Source of the DNA: Myxococcales bacterium
GTDB lineage: Bacteria > Myxococcota_A > Polyangia > Nannocystales > Nannocystaceae
Length of the DNA: 64,000 nt
Reading direction: 5' to 3'
NCBI GenBank assembly: GCA_014240065.1
Contig: JAAZXR010000001.1
Location: 40,415-104,414, forward strand
Shown: positions 47,579 through 58,317 of the stretch, piece by piece
Layout of the letters: each line of letters opens with the position of its first letter
Numbering within the stretch: the stretch's first letter is position 1
Notes under the pieces: generated by a model
What the model was told of the DNA's origin: nothing
What the model saw: the letters and a program-made list of their open reading frames with translations, nothing else
The model's database searches: none
Position numbers and translations under genes: made by a program

Positions 47579-49251
47579 GCGCTCGCGGGAGCGCCCGCGG
47601 GTGCGGGCTGGGGCTGGGGCTGGCCGCGATGCTCTCGGGGTGCGCGGCGCCCCAAGGGCCCGAGATCGCGGGCGGATACCTGTGCGACGGGGCCATCACG
47701 TTCACCGATCCGGGGTTGGACGCGGCGGTGAGAGAGGCGGTCCTCGGCGTCGACGCCCCCGCGGATGAAGAGCTGACCTACCCCGCGTTGATCGCATTAA
47801 AGGGGCTCGACGTCTCTGGCCGAGGCGTCATGAACCTCGAAGGGCTCGAGTGCGCCCAGGGGCTCGAGCTCCTCAACGCCTCCGACAACGCCATCGAGTC
47901 GTTGACGGCGCTCGCACACCTGCCGCGCCTGACAGACCTCGACATCTCCAATCAAAACGCCGACGCGCTGACCGGCCTTGACGCCCTCGTGGGGTTGCGT
48001 CATCTGGTCGCCCGCGATCTGGGGCTGGAGACCGTGGGGTTCATCGATGAGATGCCGGCGCTCGAGAGCCTCGATGTCGCGCAGAATCTGATCGCCTCCC
48101 TCGAGGGCGTGTCCGCGCTGTCCAGGCTGGAGCAGCTCAACATCTCCAACAACAGCCTGGACCAGCTCAGCGCGCTGGGGGTCGAGTGCGGGCTCAGCAT
48201 CTTGATCGCCGACGGCAATCAACTCGCCAACATCGAGCCGCTGAGCGCCTGCGACGAGCTCTATTATCTCTCCCTCGATGACAATGAAGTGGCCTCTCTG
48301 CACGGGCTTGAGGCGCTCGACTCTCTGCGGACGCTGCGCGTGGATGAGAACCGGATCCATGACCTCTCGCCGCTCTCCACCCTCGGGCTTGAGGAGCTGT
48401 GGATCCGAAGCAACGGGCTCGAAGAGCTCGCGCCGTTGTCGTCGGTCGAGTCCCTGTTGGTCCTGGTCATCACGAACAACGAGGTGGCGGAGCTCTCGCC
48501 GTTGGCGAGCGCGGCGGATCTTCACACCTTCTACGGGCGCAACAACCAGCTGCAGTCGTTGAGCGGTATCGAGTTCAACACGGCGCTTCGGTTGGTCGAC
48601 GTGCGGGGGAACGGCGCCATCACGAGCCTCGCGCCGTTGAGCGGGTTGATCGCGCTGCGCTCGATCGGGGCCGGCGGTGGGGGGGCGGTCTTGGACCTCA
48701 CGCCGCTGTCCGGGCTCGATGCGATGGCCGCGGTGCGGCTCGAAGAGGTGGGCGCGGGCGTCGATTTGTCGCCGCTCGCGGCCCTGCCGTACCTCGCGAC
48801 CGTCTCGCTCAAGGGGACGCCGCTCGAGGCGGCGCAGCTCAGCGCGCTGGCGGGGTTCGGCGCCTTGCGAGACCTGGACGTCTCGAGCACCGGGCTCACG
48901 TCGCTGGACGGGGGCGTTGGAGCGCCGTCGCTCAAGGTGCTCCGCGCGGCGAGCAACGCGATCACGGAGCTCCCCGAGGCGAGCGCTTGGTCGGGCGTGG
49001 AGGATCTCCGGCTCGGAGACAACCCGCTCACGAGCTTGTCCGCGCTGGCGGGGGTCACCTCGCTGCGCCGGCTCGAGGCTCCGAGCACCGAGATCGAATC
49101 GGTGGCTTCGCTCCTGGAGATCCCCGGCTTCGCCGGCGACAGCTTCCTCGATGTTCAGCAGACGCCGCTCGACGTGGACGACTGCGGGGACTTGGAGGCG
49201 CTGACGGCGAGGGGCGTCGACGTCCGCGCGGATGTGGATTGCGGCAGATAG
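47575..49251 (+). CDS. Leucine-rich-repeat lipoprotein (internalin-like)
   Basis: 558 residues from GTG at 47575. Lipobox MLSGC (Cys23), a cap region (FTDPGLDAAVREAVLG) like the start of many bacterial LRR proteins, then about twenty LRR units of 20-22 residues in the pattern L..L..L..S.N.I..L..L (for example LELLNASDNAIESLTALAHL, LEQLNISNNSLDQLSALGV). A C-terminal Cys-containing cap follows (DVDDCGDL, RADVDCGR). A surface or periplasmic protein-binding solenoid is likely. The partner is unknown. The coupling with an oxidoreductase gene is probably only structural. Confidence 0.87.
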   Translation: MSARGSARGCGLGLGLAAMLSGCAAPQGPEIAGGYLCDGAITFTDPGLDAAVREAVLGVDAPADEELTYPALIALKGLDVSGRGVMNLEGLECAQGLELLNASDNAIESLTALAHLPRLTDLDISNQNADALTGLDALVGLRHLVARDLGLETVGFIDEMPALESLDVAQNLIASLEGVSALSRLEQLNISNNSLDQLSALGVECGLSILIADGNQLANIEPLSACDELYYLSLDDNEVASLHGLEALDSLRTLRVDENRIHDLSPLSTLGLEELWIRSNGLEELAPLSSVESLLVLVITNNEVAELSPLASAADLHTFYGRNNQLQSLSGIEFNTALRLVDVRGNGAITSLAPLSGLIALRSIGAGGGGAVLDLTPLSGLDAMAAVRLEEVGAGVDLSPLAALPYLATVSLKGTPLEAAQLSALAGFGALRDLDVSSTGLTSLDGGVGAPSLKVLRAASNAITELPEASAWSGVEDLRLGDNPLTSLSALAGVTSLRRLEAPSTEIESVASLLEIPGFAGDSFLDVQQTPLDVDDCGDLEALTARGVDVRADVDCGR

Positions 49252-49306
49252 GCGGCGAGATCGCCAAAATATGGCCTCGAACCGGCGGCGAGGGTAGCCT
49301 GGAGGG

Positions 49307-50272
49307 GTGCGACGCGTCGTCTCAGACTTCATGGAGCACCTCGAGCACGAGGTGAGGGCGTCGCCGAACACGCTGCGGGCGTATGGAAAGGACCTCGAGT
49401 CATTTCTGGAGAGCGTCGAGCGTCGCCGTGACCGCGAGCCGAGCATCGAAGACCTGAGCGTTCGTGAGGTGCGGGCCCACTTGGCCGAGATTCACGGGAC
49501 CTACGGCGTCCGCTCCATCGGCCGCCGCTTGTCTGCGCTCCGGCGTCTCGGGAGTTTCTGCCGGGAGCGCCAGCTGCTGCAAGACAACCCCATCGAGCTA
49601 ATTCGTCACCCCAAGCGACCGCGCCCGCTACCCGTGGCGCTGCCGGTGGAGGACGTCACACGCCTCATCGAGCACTTTGACGGCGCCGAGCCCCGAGATC
49701 TTCGGGATCGCGCGATGCTCGAATTGATCTACGGCGCCGGGCTGCGGGTGTCGGAGTGCGCGTCGCTCGATCTCAATTCCATGCGGTGGGAAGGGGACCG
49801 CCTCTTCGCTCGCGTCGTGTCGGGGAAGGGGGGCAAGGATCGCGTGGTGCCGGCTGGGACGAGCGCGGCGCGTGCGGTGGAGAGGTGGATCCCGGCGCGC
49901 GCACAGCTCGCGCGACCAAGCTCACCGCCAGAGGCTCTGTTCTTGGGCGTGAGGGGCGGGAGGATCGCGCCGCGGACGATCCGCACGGTGGTCGAGCGCG
50001 CCTGCGTCGCCGCGGGCACGAGATCGGTGATCGGGCCTCACGGGCTGCGTCACAGCTTCGCGACTCACCTGCTCCAGAGCGGGTGTGACCTCCGGAGCAT
50101 CCAGCACATGTTGGGGCACGCGAGCCTGTCGTCGACGCAGGTGTACACCCACCTCGACATCGGGCGGATCTCCGAGGTCTACGACTCCGCGCACCCGCGG
50201 GCCATCCGCACGGAGGAGTCGCTCCGCGAGCGCGACGCGCCGGGCGCCCGAGACTCCGACGACGTTGGTTAA
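49307..50272 (+). CDS. xerC: XerC/XerD-type tyrosine recombinase
   Basis: 321 residues. SAM-like N-terminal domain (ASPNTLRAYGKDLESFLESV, SIGRRLSALRRLGSFCRERQ) and catalytic domain with the full RKHRHY set: GLRVSE, SGKGGKDR, HGLRHSFATHLLQSG, LGHASLSSTQVYTH. It resolves chromosome dimers at dif; no dif was recognised here. The GTG at 49307 is preferred: TAGCCT lies 6 bases before it and the family N-terminus needs the residues before the next ATG (49331). It ends tail to tail with the DUF2452 gene, the two TAA stops sharing TTAA (50269-50272). The C-terminal 25 residues are extra. Confidence 0.9.
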   Translation: MRRVVSDFMEHLEHEVRASPNTLRAYGKDLESFLESVERRRDREPSIEDLSVREVRAHLAEIHGTYGVRSIGRRLSALRRLGSFCRERQLLQDNPIELIRHPKRPRPLPVALPVEDVTRLIEHFDGAEPRDLRDRAMLELIYGAGLRVSECASLDLNSMRWEGDRLFARVVSGKGGKDRVVPAGTSAARAVERWIPARAQLARPSSPPEALFLGVRGGRIAPRTIRTVVERACVAAGTRSVIGPHGLRHSFATHLLQSGCDLRSIQHMLGHASLSSTQVYTHLDIGRISEVYDSAHPRAIRTEESLRERDAPGARDSDDVG

Positions 50273-50778
50273 GGCTCGAGCGACCCAGTGGGGAGGCCGG
50301 CCACGAGCGCGGTGACGCTGAATCGCTCCTGCGGGGAGGGCGCGTCAAGACGATCCACGCGGCTCCACGACATGTCGGGTTCGAGCCGGTAGCTGCCCTC
50401 AAAGTCGTGTGGCGGGGCGCCGCGCCAGTCCGCTGGGGACAGCATGGAGAAGTAGGCGTCGCCGTCGTGACGATGATACAGATGATAGGTCGCCCCAACC
50501 CGCTTCGCGAATCCGCAGCCCGCGCGATGCAACAGCGCGCTCTCGCGTGCGGTCGTGAGGACGGCGCGCGCCTGATCTTGGAGCGCACGAATCTGCGTGA
50601 CGATGGTCTCCAATTTCGCGTTCGTGGTGGCGCCAATGACCGCGTCGGCGCCCTGGATCTCGCGGGCGGCGTCGACGAGATCGTGGACCGGGGCGAGGCG
50701 GCTCATGGGATACCGCGAGGTCGCGGCGCTCCCCTCGTGCTTCGGGCCGGAGTCTCGAATGTAGGGCGGATGCGACAT
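50269..50778 (-). CDS. DUF2452 family protein (human C1orf50 homologue)
   Basis: 169 residues from the ATG at 50778. The conserved DUF2452 body is present: VHDLVDAAREIQGADAVIGA, TTNAKLETIVTQIRALQDQA, HRAGCGFAKRVGATYHLYHR, YFSMLSPADW, SYRLEPDMSW. The family is shared by bacteria and animals and its function is unknown. Convergent with xerC, stops overlapping. The upstream gap (50779-50859) to the M23 gene shows nothing specific. Confidence 0.85.
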   Translation of the reverse strand: MSHPPYIRDSGPKHEGSAATSRYPMSRLAPVHDLVDAAREIQGADAVIGATTNAKLETIVTQIRALQDQARAVLTTARESALLHRAGCGFAKRVGATYHLYHRHDGDAYFSMLSPADWRGAPPHDFEGSYRLEPDMSWSRVDRLDAPSPQERFSVTALVAGLPTGSLEP

Positions 50779-50859
50779 CACCCCTAGCGTTGCCCGAGCG
50801 CGGGGCGCTTGCAAGCGCTGGCCGGGTCGCGGCCTCACGCGGGGAGGTAGCGCCGGCCG

Positions 50860-51972
50860 TCAGAGGTCGAATAAGGGCCGCTTGTCCCGCGCGGGCTGCG
50901 GGTCGCCGTCGGCGCGCTGTCGGACTTTTGTTGGGCGCGGAGGCATGGATCGGCGCTGCGGAACACCGTCCACGACCACGTCATGGAATTCGAGGGGGAG
51001 GGCCTGGGGCGATTCCCCGGGCGCGGCGGAGACGAGGTGAACGTGCAGATGAGGCATGGTGCTCCGCCCGGAGTTCCCGACCTTCCCAAGCGCTTGCCCG
51101 TACTCGACCCGATCCCCGACTTGCGCGGTGACCGTGCCCGTGATCATGTGCCAATGGGCCGTGAACTCCCCGAAGCCATGGTCGATGACGACGCCGTTTC
51201 CGCCGAGCTTCCCGCGCCGTCCGGGGCGGTTCTCTCGCATCCCATCGCGCGAGAACACGACGACGCCCGGCGCGGGCGCGACGATCGTGCCACCGTGCCC
51301 GTAGTAGCTCTCGTTGGACTTCGAACCGGCCGCGCGCAGCTCCCCGCCTTCGCGGATGACGAAGTCGAAGGCCCATCGCTGTTGGACGTGGTTGAAGTGT
51401 TTGTTGACGTCGGGCGTGCGGCCCCCGTGAAGGACGTCCCATTCCCCCACGAGCGGGAAGCGAAAGCGGTTGACGCTGAGATAGTCCTCGGCGATCTCAC
51501 CGATCTCGTCGGGCCACGGGTGCGGCCGGATCGAGAGCAGGTCAAAGCGTCCCTCGCCGTCGAAGGACCACTGGAACACGAGCTTGGTGAGTCGCGAGCG
51601 CTTTCGATAGAGCGTCAGGGCCGTGACGACGCGACGCCCGTCTTCGTCGTGGACGCGCGCTTCGAGGACGCCCACGCGGGCGCCGAGGCGCCGAACGCGG
51701 CGAGCCGCCCGCCGGTATTCGCGATCGACATTTCGACCGCTTCGCGGGGGGAGCTTGGCGCGCACGGGGTCCGTGTCCTTCGCCTCCAACGCGCTCAAGG
51801 TCGCTTCATCGCTCGGCGCCTCGAGGGTGCGCTGCGCCGCCGCGGTCATGGCGGCCTGCGGGGGCTGGGGCCAACCGACCGGGCCTGGTCCCAGATTCGT
51901 ACAACCCGCGAGGAACGCGCCGCAGAGCGCGAGGATGCCGATCCGACATGCGGAGCGGGTGAGGGGCACCAT
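50860..51972 (-). CDS. M23-family peptidase-like lipoprotein with atypical active site
   Basis: 370 residues from the ATG at 51972, chosen because it starts a lipoprotein signal (LALCGAFLAGC). An N-terminal DUF3887-like domain (about 95-185: RVGVLEARVHDEDGRRVVTA, LTKLVFQWSFDGEGRFDLLS) precedes an LytM/M23 domain (GNGVVIDHGFGEFTAHWHM, VGDRVEYGQALGKVGNSGRS, MPHLHVHLV). The HxH pair is intact, but the first zinc motif (usually HxxxD) reads RWAFD, with Arg in place of His. It may bind zinc differently or act as a non-enzymatic amidase activator. The divergent DnaJ-like gene starts 133 bases away. Confidence 0.8.
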   Translation of the reverse strand: MVPLTRSACRIGILALCGAFLAGCTNLGPGPVGWPQPPQAAMTAAAQRTLEAPSDEATLSALEAKDTDPVRAKLPPRSGRNVDREYRRAARRVRRLGARVGVLEARVHDEDGRRVVTALTLYRKRSRLTKLVFQWSFDGEGRFDLLSIRPHPWPDEIGEIAEDYLSVNRFRFPLVGEWDVLHGGRTPDVNKHFNHVQQRWAFDFVIREGGELRAAGSKSNESYYGHGGTIVAPAPGVVVFSRDGMRENRPGRRGKLGGNGVVIDHGFGEFTAHWHMITGTVTAQVGDRVEYGQALGKVGNSGRSTMPHLHVHLVSAAPGESPQALPLEFHDVVVDGVPQRRSMPPRPTKVRQRADGDPQPARDKRPLFDL

Positions 51973-52105
51973 CGGGTCGCGCTGGGCCCGGTATGGAACA
52001 AAAACGAGCCGCATGGCCACGGACGGTACCCGAAATGCGCGAGCATCGCTACTGAATCGCGATGATCCCTTCCGTCGGCGGCGAGCGTGAACGATAATTA
52101 CGCTC

Positions 52106-53554
52106 GTGCCTCTCGCACCTGAGACGGAGCTTCGCGTGAGTGCGGTAGATCCCACCACGCTGCCGCTGCAGCCGCAGGAGTTCTATATCTTCTCGCAGAT
52201 GACGGAGGTGATGACCTTCGCCGATCTGAAGACGCGGTGTGTTGGCGTCGGAGATTTTGACGCCGGTGTTGCGCGCTTGATCGAGCTCGGCGCGATCACG
52301 GGGCCGGAAGACGCGCCGGCGGCGGACGCTCCGGGGGGTGAGCCCGCTGAGGGGGGCGTGGAGACGGAGCAGCGATCAGCGGATGAGCAGGAGGCAGACG
52401 AGGACGCCCCTGACCGCGCGCCGGAGCGGAAGGCGGAAGGCGGGCGGACCCTCGCGCCACGGTTGCGGTCAGATTCCTCGGCTCGCGTCTCCGACGCGTT
52501 GCCGGATCCCAGCGGGCTCCCCGACGTGGAGCTGGTCCCAGAAAATGACGCCCGGCTCGAGCCTGACATCGCGCTCGGGATCGAGTTTCAACGATGTGTG
52601 CTCGCGGCGCTCGACGCGGGGAGGAAGCTAAACGCCTTTCGCGTCCTCGGGATCGGTCCAACGGAAGACGAGCGCCGGATTAAGCGGGCGTTTCACGCCC
52701 TGAGCCGTAAGCTCCATCCCGACGCCTACTTCGGTCAAAATTTGGGGCGCTATTCCCCGAGGCTAGAGCGGCTGTTCACGCTCGCAAAGCTCTCGTTTAC
52801 GACGTTGAAGGATCGCGCGAAGAGGGACGCGGTGATGTCGGAGTGGTTTGAGGAGGAGTCACAACAGAGTGAGGAGAGGACCGTCTCGCATAGGCACAAC
52901 CCGGAGTTTGAGCTCGCGCGCCAAAAGGCCGCCGAGCTTCGGCGCTCCAAGCGGAATCGAGATCGCTCGCGGGACAGAGCCCGTCGACGCGCGAGCACCA
53001 ACGTGGACGATCGCGACCAGCAAGTGGAGGCGTTGCGGGCGCAAGCGCTCAAGGAGCTCGACGCAGGCCGCGCAGGAGAAGCCCTCTCGGTCTTGCATCG
53101 CGCGAAGGGGATGCTGCGACCGGGCTCTGCGCTCCGGGAGCAAATTGAGGCGGAGCAGGAGAAGGTCGCCAAGGTGCGCGGCAAAGAGGCCTACTCACGG
53201 GCCGTGCGAGCGCGCAAAGAGAAGCGCTCCAAGGAGGCGGCCGCCCTCTTCGACGAGGCCGCAAGTATTGCACCGAGCCTCGAGTATCTAGTGGAGGCCG
53301 CGATCTCGATGGCTGCCCACGATCCGAAGCGAGGGCGTGAACACGCGATGGGCGCGCTGTCGGAGCTCGCCCGCCGCCAGGCGGAGGGGCGAGCCTCGGC
53401 CGCGGTGGCCGGGCGGACTCACTACGCCGCCGCGGTCGCGTTTCATGCCGCGGGCCTCATGACGTCCGCGCGGAGCGAAGCGCGGCAAGCCGAAGAATTT
53501 CTTGGGGACACACCGGACCTGAGGGCTCTTCTCAAACGCCTCGCAGTCCAGTAA
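52106..53554 (+). CDS. DnaJ-domain protein with N-terminal winged-helix-like module and TPR-like C-terminus
   Basis: 482 residues from GTG at 52106 (GATAAT seven bases upstream). The N-terminal helix-turn-helix-like region (PQEFYIFSQMTEVMTFADLK, TRCVGVGDFDAGVARLIELG) resembles modules found in Myxococcota-type DnaJ-like proteins. A disordered acidic linker follows (75-145), then a J-domain (about 170-240) with HPD intact (SRKLHPDAYFG), a basic Arg/Lys helix (275-310) and TPR-like helices (310-480). J-domains stimulate Hsp70 ATPase; its gene follows directly, 22 bases downstream. Together they form a dedicated chaperone pair distinct from the housekeeping DnaKJ. Confidence 0.85.
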   Translation: MPLAPETELRVSAVDPTTLPLQPQEFYIFSQMTEVMTFADLKTRCVGVGDFDAGVARLIELGAITGPEDAPAADAPGGEPAEGGVETEQRSADEQEADEDAPDRAPERKAEGGRTLAPRLRSDSSARVSDALPDPSGLPDVELVPENDARLEPDIALGIEFQRCVLAALDAGRKLNAFRVLGIGPTEDERRIKRAFHALSRKLHPDAYFGQNLGRYSPRLERLFTLAKLSFTTLKDRAKRDAVMSEWFEEESQQSEERTVSHRHNPEFELARQKAAELRRSKRNRDRSRDRARRRASTNVDDRDQQVEALRAQALKELDAGRAGEALSVLHRAKGMLRPGSALREQIEAEQEKVAKVRGKEAYSRAVRARKEKRSKEAAALFDEAASIAPSLEYLVEAAISMAAHDPKRGREHAMGALSELARRQAEGRASAAVAGRTHYAAAVAFHAAGLMTSARSEARQAEEFLGDTPDLRALLKRLAVQ

Positions 53555-53576
53555 GATGGGGGCGCAATTGAATCCT

Positions 53577-55406
<1,830 letters not shown>

Positions 55407-55453
55407 GCCGAGTCATGACCGAGGCGTCCTTCGCAGGGCGTCCGCCCGGCGGC

Positions 55454-55633
55454 CTAGATCAGCCTGCGGACGATCTCTCCGCCAACACCGAAGGCGAGCA
55501 AAATGAGGACGCTCCACAGCGTAGACGCCCAGATGTTGTCGCTCTTGGGGGAATCCTCCACCGGTGTGACGGAGTCGAGGTCGGCCGTCGTTCGCTGTTC
55601 GCGGGGGGAGGTGCTCGGGGACGGATCGGTCAT
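55454..55633 (-). CDS. Small single-pass membrane protein
   Basis: 59 residues from the ATG at 55633, which overlaps the CoA-transferase stop as ATGA. Polar, Pro/Ser/Asp-rich N-terminal 35 residues, then one hydrophobic helix (WASTLWSVLILLAFGVGGEI) ending in VRRLI, so a tail-anchored topology is likely. Function unknown. The tight coupling and the clean helix at the very end argue that it is a real gene. Confidence 0.7.
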   Translation of the reverse strand: MTDPSPSTSPREQRTTADLDSVTPVEDSPKSDNIWASTLWSVLILLAFGVGGEIVRRLI

Positions 55634-56766
55634 GTCGCGTCGCGGATCCAAGACAGGACCGCTTGTTCATGTTCGTTCAAGCGCGGCGCCGACGCAACCG
55701 GCGCGCGGCTGATCTCTCTCGAGAAGAAACTGGTCGTGGCGCCGAGCGGGGGGCCGGCGTCCACCTCGGCCAGGCTCGAGTCAGAAAGCCGAGCGATTTC
55801 AGCGATGACCTCAGGGCTGTTCGGCGCGTGCACTGGCCCGACGGGGAGGCCGGCGCCCCTCAACTCGCGCACCCAGTCGTGGGCATCTCTGGTCGAGAGC
55901 CGCTCGGACATGGCCTGGACGGCCGCGGCGCCGCGCGTCCCAGCGTCGAGTCCGGCGGCGGCGTGGGCTTCGAGCCCGAGGTGGTCGCACAGCGCGCGCC
56001 AAAACTTCGGCTCCAGGCAGCCCACGGAGAGATGCTGTCCGTCGCGGCATGGGTAGGTGCGGTAGCAGGGGAGGTCGCCGGAGAGGACCGCGGCTGCGGT
56101 GCTCGAGCCAGACAACGCGTGCTCTGCGAGCGACCAGTGCACAAAGGGGAGGGCCGACGTCGCGAGCGGCTGACACACGTGGGCTCCCGCGCCGGTGCGC
56201 TGCGCCTGCAGGAGGGCGGCGAGGACCCCGCTCGTGGCCAGAAGGCCCGCGGTGACATCGGCGAGCTGGATCGAGGGCGCCCGGCCTGCGGGGGTCCCGA
56301 GATGTCCGAGCACGCCGAGCGCGGCGACGTAGTTGAGGTCGTGGCCGACCTCCCCCGGACACTCCTCAGGGACGCCGGGGAGAGAGCAGGTGACGAGGCT
56401 CGGCGCATCGGCCCGCAGGGATCGCAAGGAGAGCCCCCATCGCTCCATGGTGCCCGGCCGAAAACTCTCCACGACGACCTCGGCGCGGTGAACCATGTCA
56501 CGGAACTGCGCGGCCCCGTCCTCGCGCCGCAGATCCAAGCCGACCGACCATGCGCCGCGGTAATGCGCGGCGAACCCGAGCCCGACCCCATCGTGAAGCG
56601 GAGGCATCAACCGCATCGGGTCTCCCATGCGTGGGTCTTCGACCTTGATGACGCGCGCGCCTAGGTCGAGGAGGTTGCGCGCCAGCACAGCGCCCGGCAG
56701 CATCCGCGTCGCGTCGACGACGACGACGCCGTCGAGCGGGAGGGGAGGAGGTTCATTGGTGGTCAT
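55630..56766 (-). CDS. CaiB/BaiF family CoA-transferase (alpha-methylacyl-CoA racemase-like)
   Basis: 378 residues. N-terminal family block VVVVDATRMLPGAVLARNLL, DLGARVIKVEDPRMGDPMR, then GHDLNYVAALGVLGHLG with the Asp used by AMACR-type racemases, and QLADVTAGLLATSGVLAALL. Length is normal for AMACR. It either inverts 2-methylacyl-CoA or moves CoA between acids; the DLNY context favours racemase-like chemistry. It lies 5 bases after coaE, making a CoA-themed unit, and overlaps the small membrane-protein gene. Confidence 0.85.
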   Translation of the reverse strand: MTTNEPPPLPLDGVVVVDATRMLPGAVLARNLLDLGARVIKVEDPRMGDPMRLMPPLHDGVGLGFAAHYRGAWSVGLDLRREDGAAQFRDMVHRAEVVVESFRPGTMERWGLSLRSLRADAPSLVTCSLPGVPEECPGEVGHDLNYVAALGVLGHLGTPAGRAPSIQLADVTAGLLATSGVLAALLQAQRTGAGAHVCQPLATSALPFVHWSLAEHALSGSSTAAAVLSGDLPCYRTYPCRDGQHLSVGCLEPKFWRALCDHLGLEAHAAAGLDAGTRGAAAVQAMSERLSTRDAHDWVRELRGAGLPVGPVHAPNSPEVIAEIARLSDSSLAEVDAGPPLGATTSFFSREISRAPVASAPRLNEHEQAVLSWIRDAT

Positions 56767-56771
56767 GATGG

Positions 56772-57401
56772 TCAGTCTCCTGCGGGCTCGCGCGCGGCGG
56801 GCGAGTCCACTCCAAACAGCTCGAGGGCGAGGGCGCGCACCCGCTCGCGGAGCTTGTCGATCCCGGCGTCGTTTTCGATGACGTAGGTCGCCCTCGCTCG
56901 CTTCTGTTCGTCGGGGAGTTGGTTGTGCATGCGATCGCGGACCTCTCGCGGCGACACCCCGTCACGCGCGGCCACGCGCCGGACGCGCTCATGTTCGGGC
57001 GAACACACCAGCATGATGGCGGTGAAGATCGGATCGAGGTCGCGCTCGAAGAGGATCGGGACCTCGTAGATCATCGCCTCCACGCCGGCGGCCGCGAGCG
57101 CGCTGGTGCGCCGCACGAATTGCTCTTGTACGCGCGGGTGGATGATCGCTTCGAGCCGCCGCTTCGCGGACGAATCGTTGAAGATCAGCTGCGCGAGCCT
57201 CCTGCGATCCAGCGCGCCGTCGGCGTCGAGGACGTCGGTGGTGAAGACCGCGAGAACCTCGCGCAGCCCCTCCGTGCCGGGGGCGATCGCGTCGCGGGCG
57301 AGGAGGTCCGCGTACAGGACCGGGATGCCGCAGGCTTCAAAGATCTTGGCCACCGTGGACTTGCCGCTGCCGATCCCGCCTGTGAGCCCGTAGATCCTCA
57401 T
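56772..57401 (-). CDS. coaE: Dephospho-CoA kinase
   Basis: 209 residues from the ATG at 57401. P-loop TGGIGSGKSTVAK, then GIPVLYADLLARDAIAPGTE, the CoaE helix RRRLAQLIFNDSSAKRRLEA, IIHPRV, and the lid/ATP region EVPILFERDLDP and VIENDAGIDKLRERV. It catalyses the last step of CoA synthesis. A longer upstream frame is Arg/Pro-rich and rejected. TAGGCT lies exactly 8 bases before the ATG, so the mRNA may start at the start codon. Divergent from engB. Confidence 0.95.
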   Translation of the reverse strand: MRIYGLTGGIGSGKSTVAKIFEACGIPVLYADLLARDAIAPGTEGLREVLAVFTTDVLDADGALDRRRLAQLIFNDSSAKRRLEAIIHPRVQEQFVRRTSALAAAGVEAMIYEVPILFERDLDPIFTAIMLVCSPEHERVRRVAARDGVSPREVRDRMHNQLPDEQKRARATYVIENDAGIDKLRERVRALALELFGVDSPAAREPAGD

Positions 57402-57409
57402 CGTGGGTG

Positions 57410-57454
57410 AGCCTACCTCATCCGACCGAAGCCATCGACTCCGTAGGGTATGCT
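57410..57454. promoter_or_regulatory. Back-to-back -10-like elements between coaE and engB
   Basis: Minus-strand TAGGCT (57415-57410) is 8 bases before the coaE ATG. Plus-strand TATGCT (57449-57454) is 10 bases before the engB ATG at 57465. No strong -35 matches are visible for either. The short gap (63 bases) leaves little room for leaders. Confidence 0.5.
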
Positions 57455-57464
57455 GCGCCGATCC

Positions 57465-58142
57465 ATGGGGAAGCGAGAACGAGAGCATTGGCGCGTCGTC
57501 GAGTCTAGATTCGAGATGAGCGCCCCGGACGTGGAGCAGGCGCCGACTGATTCGCTCCCGGAGATCGCGGTGGCGGGCAGGTCGAACGTCGGGAAGTCGA
57601 CCCTCCTCAACGCGTTCAGCGGCCGGACTGGCCTCGCGAGGGTGAGCCGCACGCCGGGCCGCACGCGGCTGCTTAACATGTTTCAGATTCGCATGATGGG
57701 GCCCGACCGAGAGTCGCTGCGGTTTCGTTGGGTCGATCTCCCAGGTTACGGATTCGCGGCGGCGGCCAAGAATATTCGCAAGGGGTTTGGTCCGATGGTG
57801 GAGGGGTACCTCCAGCGCCGCCCAGCGCTGCGCGGGATGGTGCTGCTCGTGGACGTTCGGCGAGAATTTCGAGATGGTGAGTTTGGGATGTTGCACTTGA
57901 TGGCGACCCGCGAGCTGCCCACGCTCATCTGCGTCACGAAGTGTGACAAGCTGGGGGCGGCGAAGCGGGGCACAGTCGCCCGGAAGCTGGCCGACACCCT
58001 CGACGTGGACCCTCGAGACATCTTGATGACCTCCTCGTTGAGCGGGGAGGGCCTCGGGGACGCGCCAGGGACCGGAGGGCTCGCGAGAGATCTCTCAGGG
58101 ATGGTGCGCACCGACGCACAATCCCCGGGCACGGACGGCTGA
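57465..58142 (+). CDS. engB: EngB/YihA-family ribosome biogenesis GTPase
   Basis: 225 residues from the ATG at 57465 (an ATG at 57450 is also in frame). G1 AGRSNVGKST, G2 region SRTPGRTRLLNMF, G3 DLPGYGFA, G4 TKCDK and G5-like TSSLSGEG are all present. The N-terminal HWRVVESRFEMSAP and LPEIAVAGRS match the essential EngB family, which acts late in large-subunit assembly. The last 25 residues are an unconserved tail. Confidence 0.95.
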   Translation: MGKREREHWRVVESRFEMSAPDVEQAPTDSLPEIAVAGRSNVGKSTLLNAFSGRTGLARVSRTPGRTRLLNMFQIRMMGPDRESLRFRWVDLPGYGFAAAAKNIRKGFGPMVEGYLQRRPALRGMVLLVDVRREFRDGEFGMLHLMATRELPTLICVTKCDKLGAAKRGTVARKLADTLDVDPRDILMTSSLSGEGLGDAPGTGGLARDLSGMVRTDAQSPGTDG

Positions 58143-58317
58143 CCTGGCCTCGAGGAGTTTGGGGACGAGCCGCGGACCCCCAAAGGGAGCCTCGCAAACC
58201 GAGAAACGGCGCACAATTGGCCGCGTGGGGGCGACCTGGCCTGCGCGAAGGCGCGGCCCTCAAGGTGGTGGCGGACTCGGTGGACAGCCCCCACCGCGTA
58301 CGCTACACGGGGTCAGG

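Noticed and set aside
47797..49446. A 549-codon open frame on the minus strand across the LRR gene
   Set aside because: It mirrors the repeats of the plus-strand LRR gene, is Arg/Gln-rich with no domain, and has no ribosome site. Typical high-GC antisense shadow.
49307..50272. Integrase of a mobile element
   Set aside because: The sequence is XerC/D-like in size and motifs, with no attachment-site repeats, tRNA or phage genes nearby.
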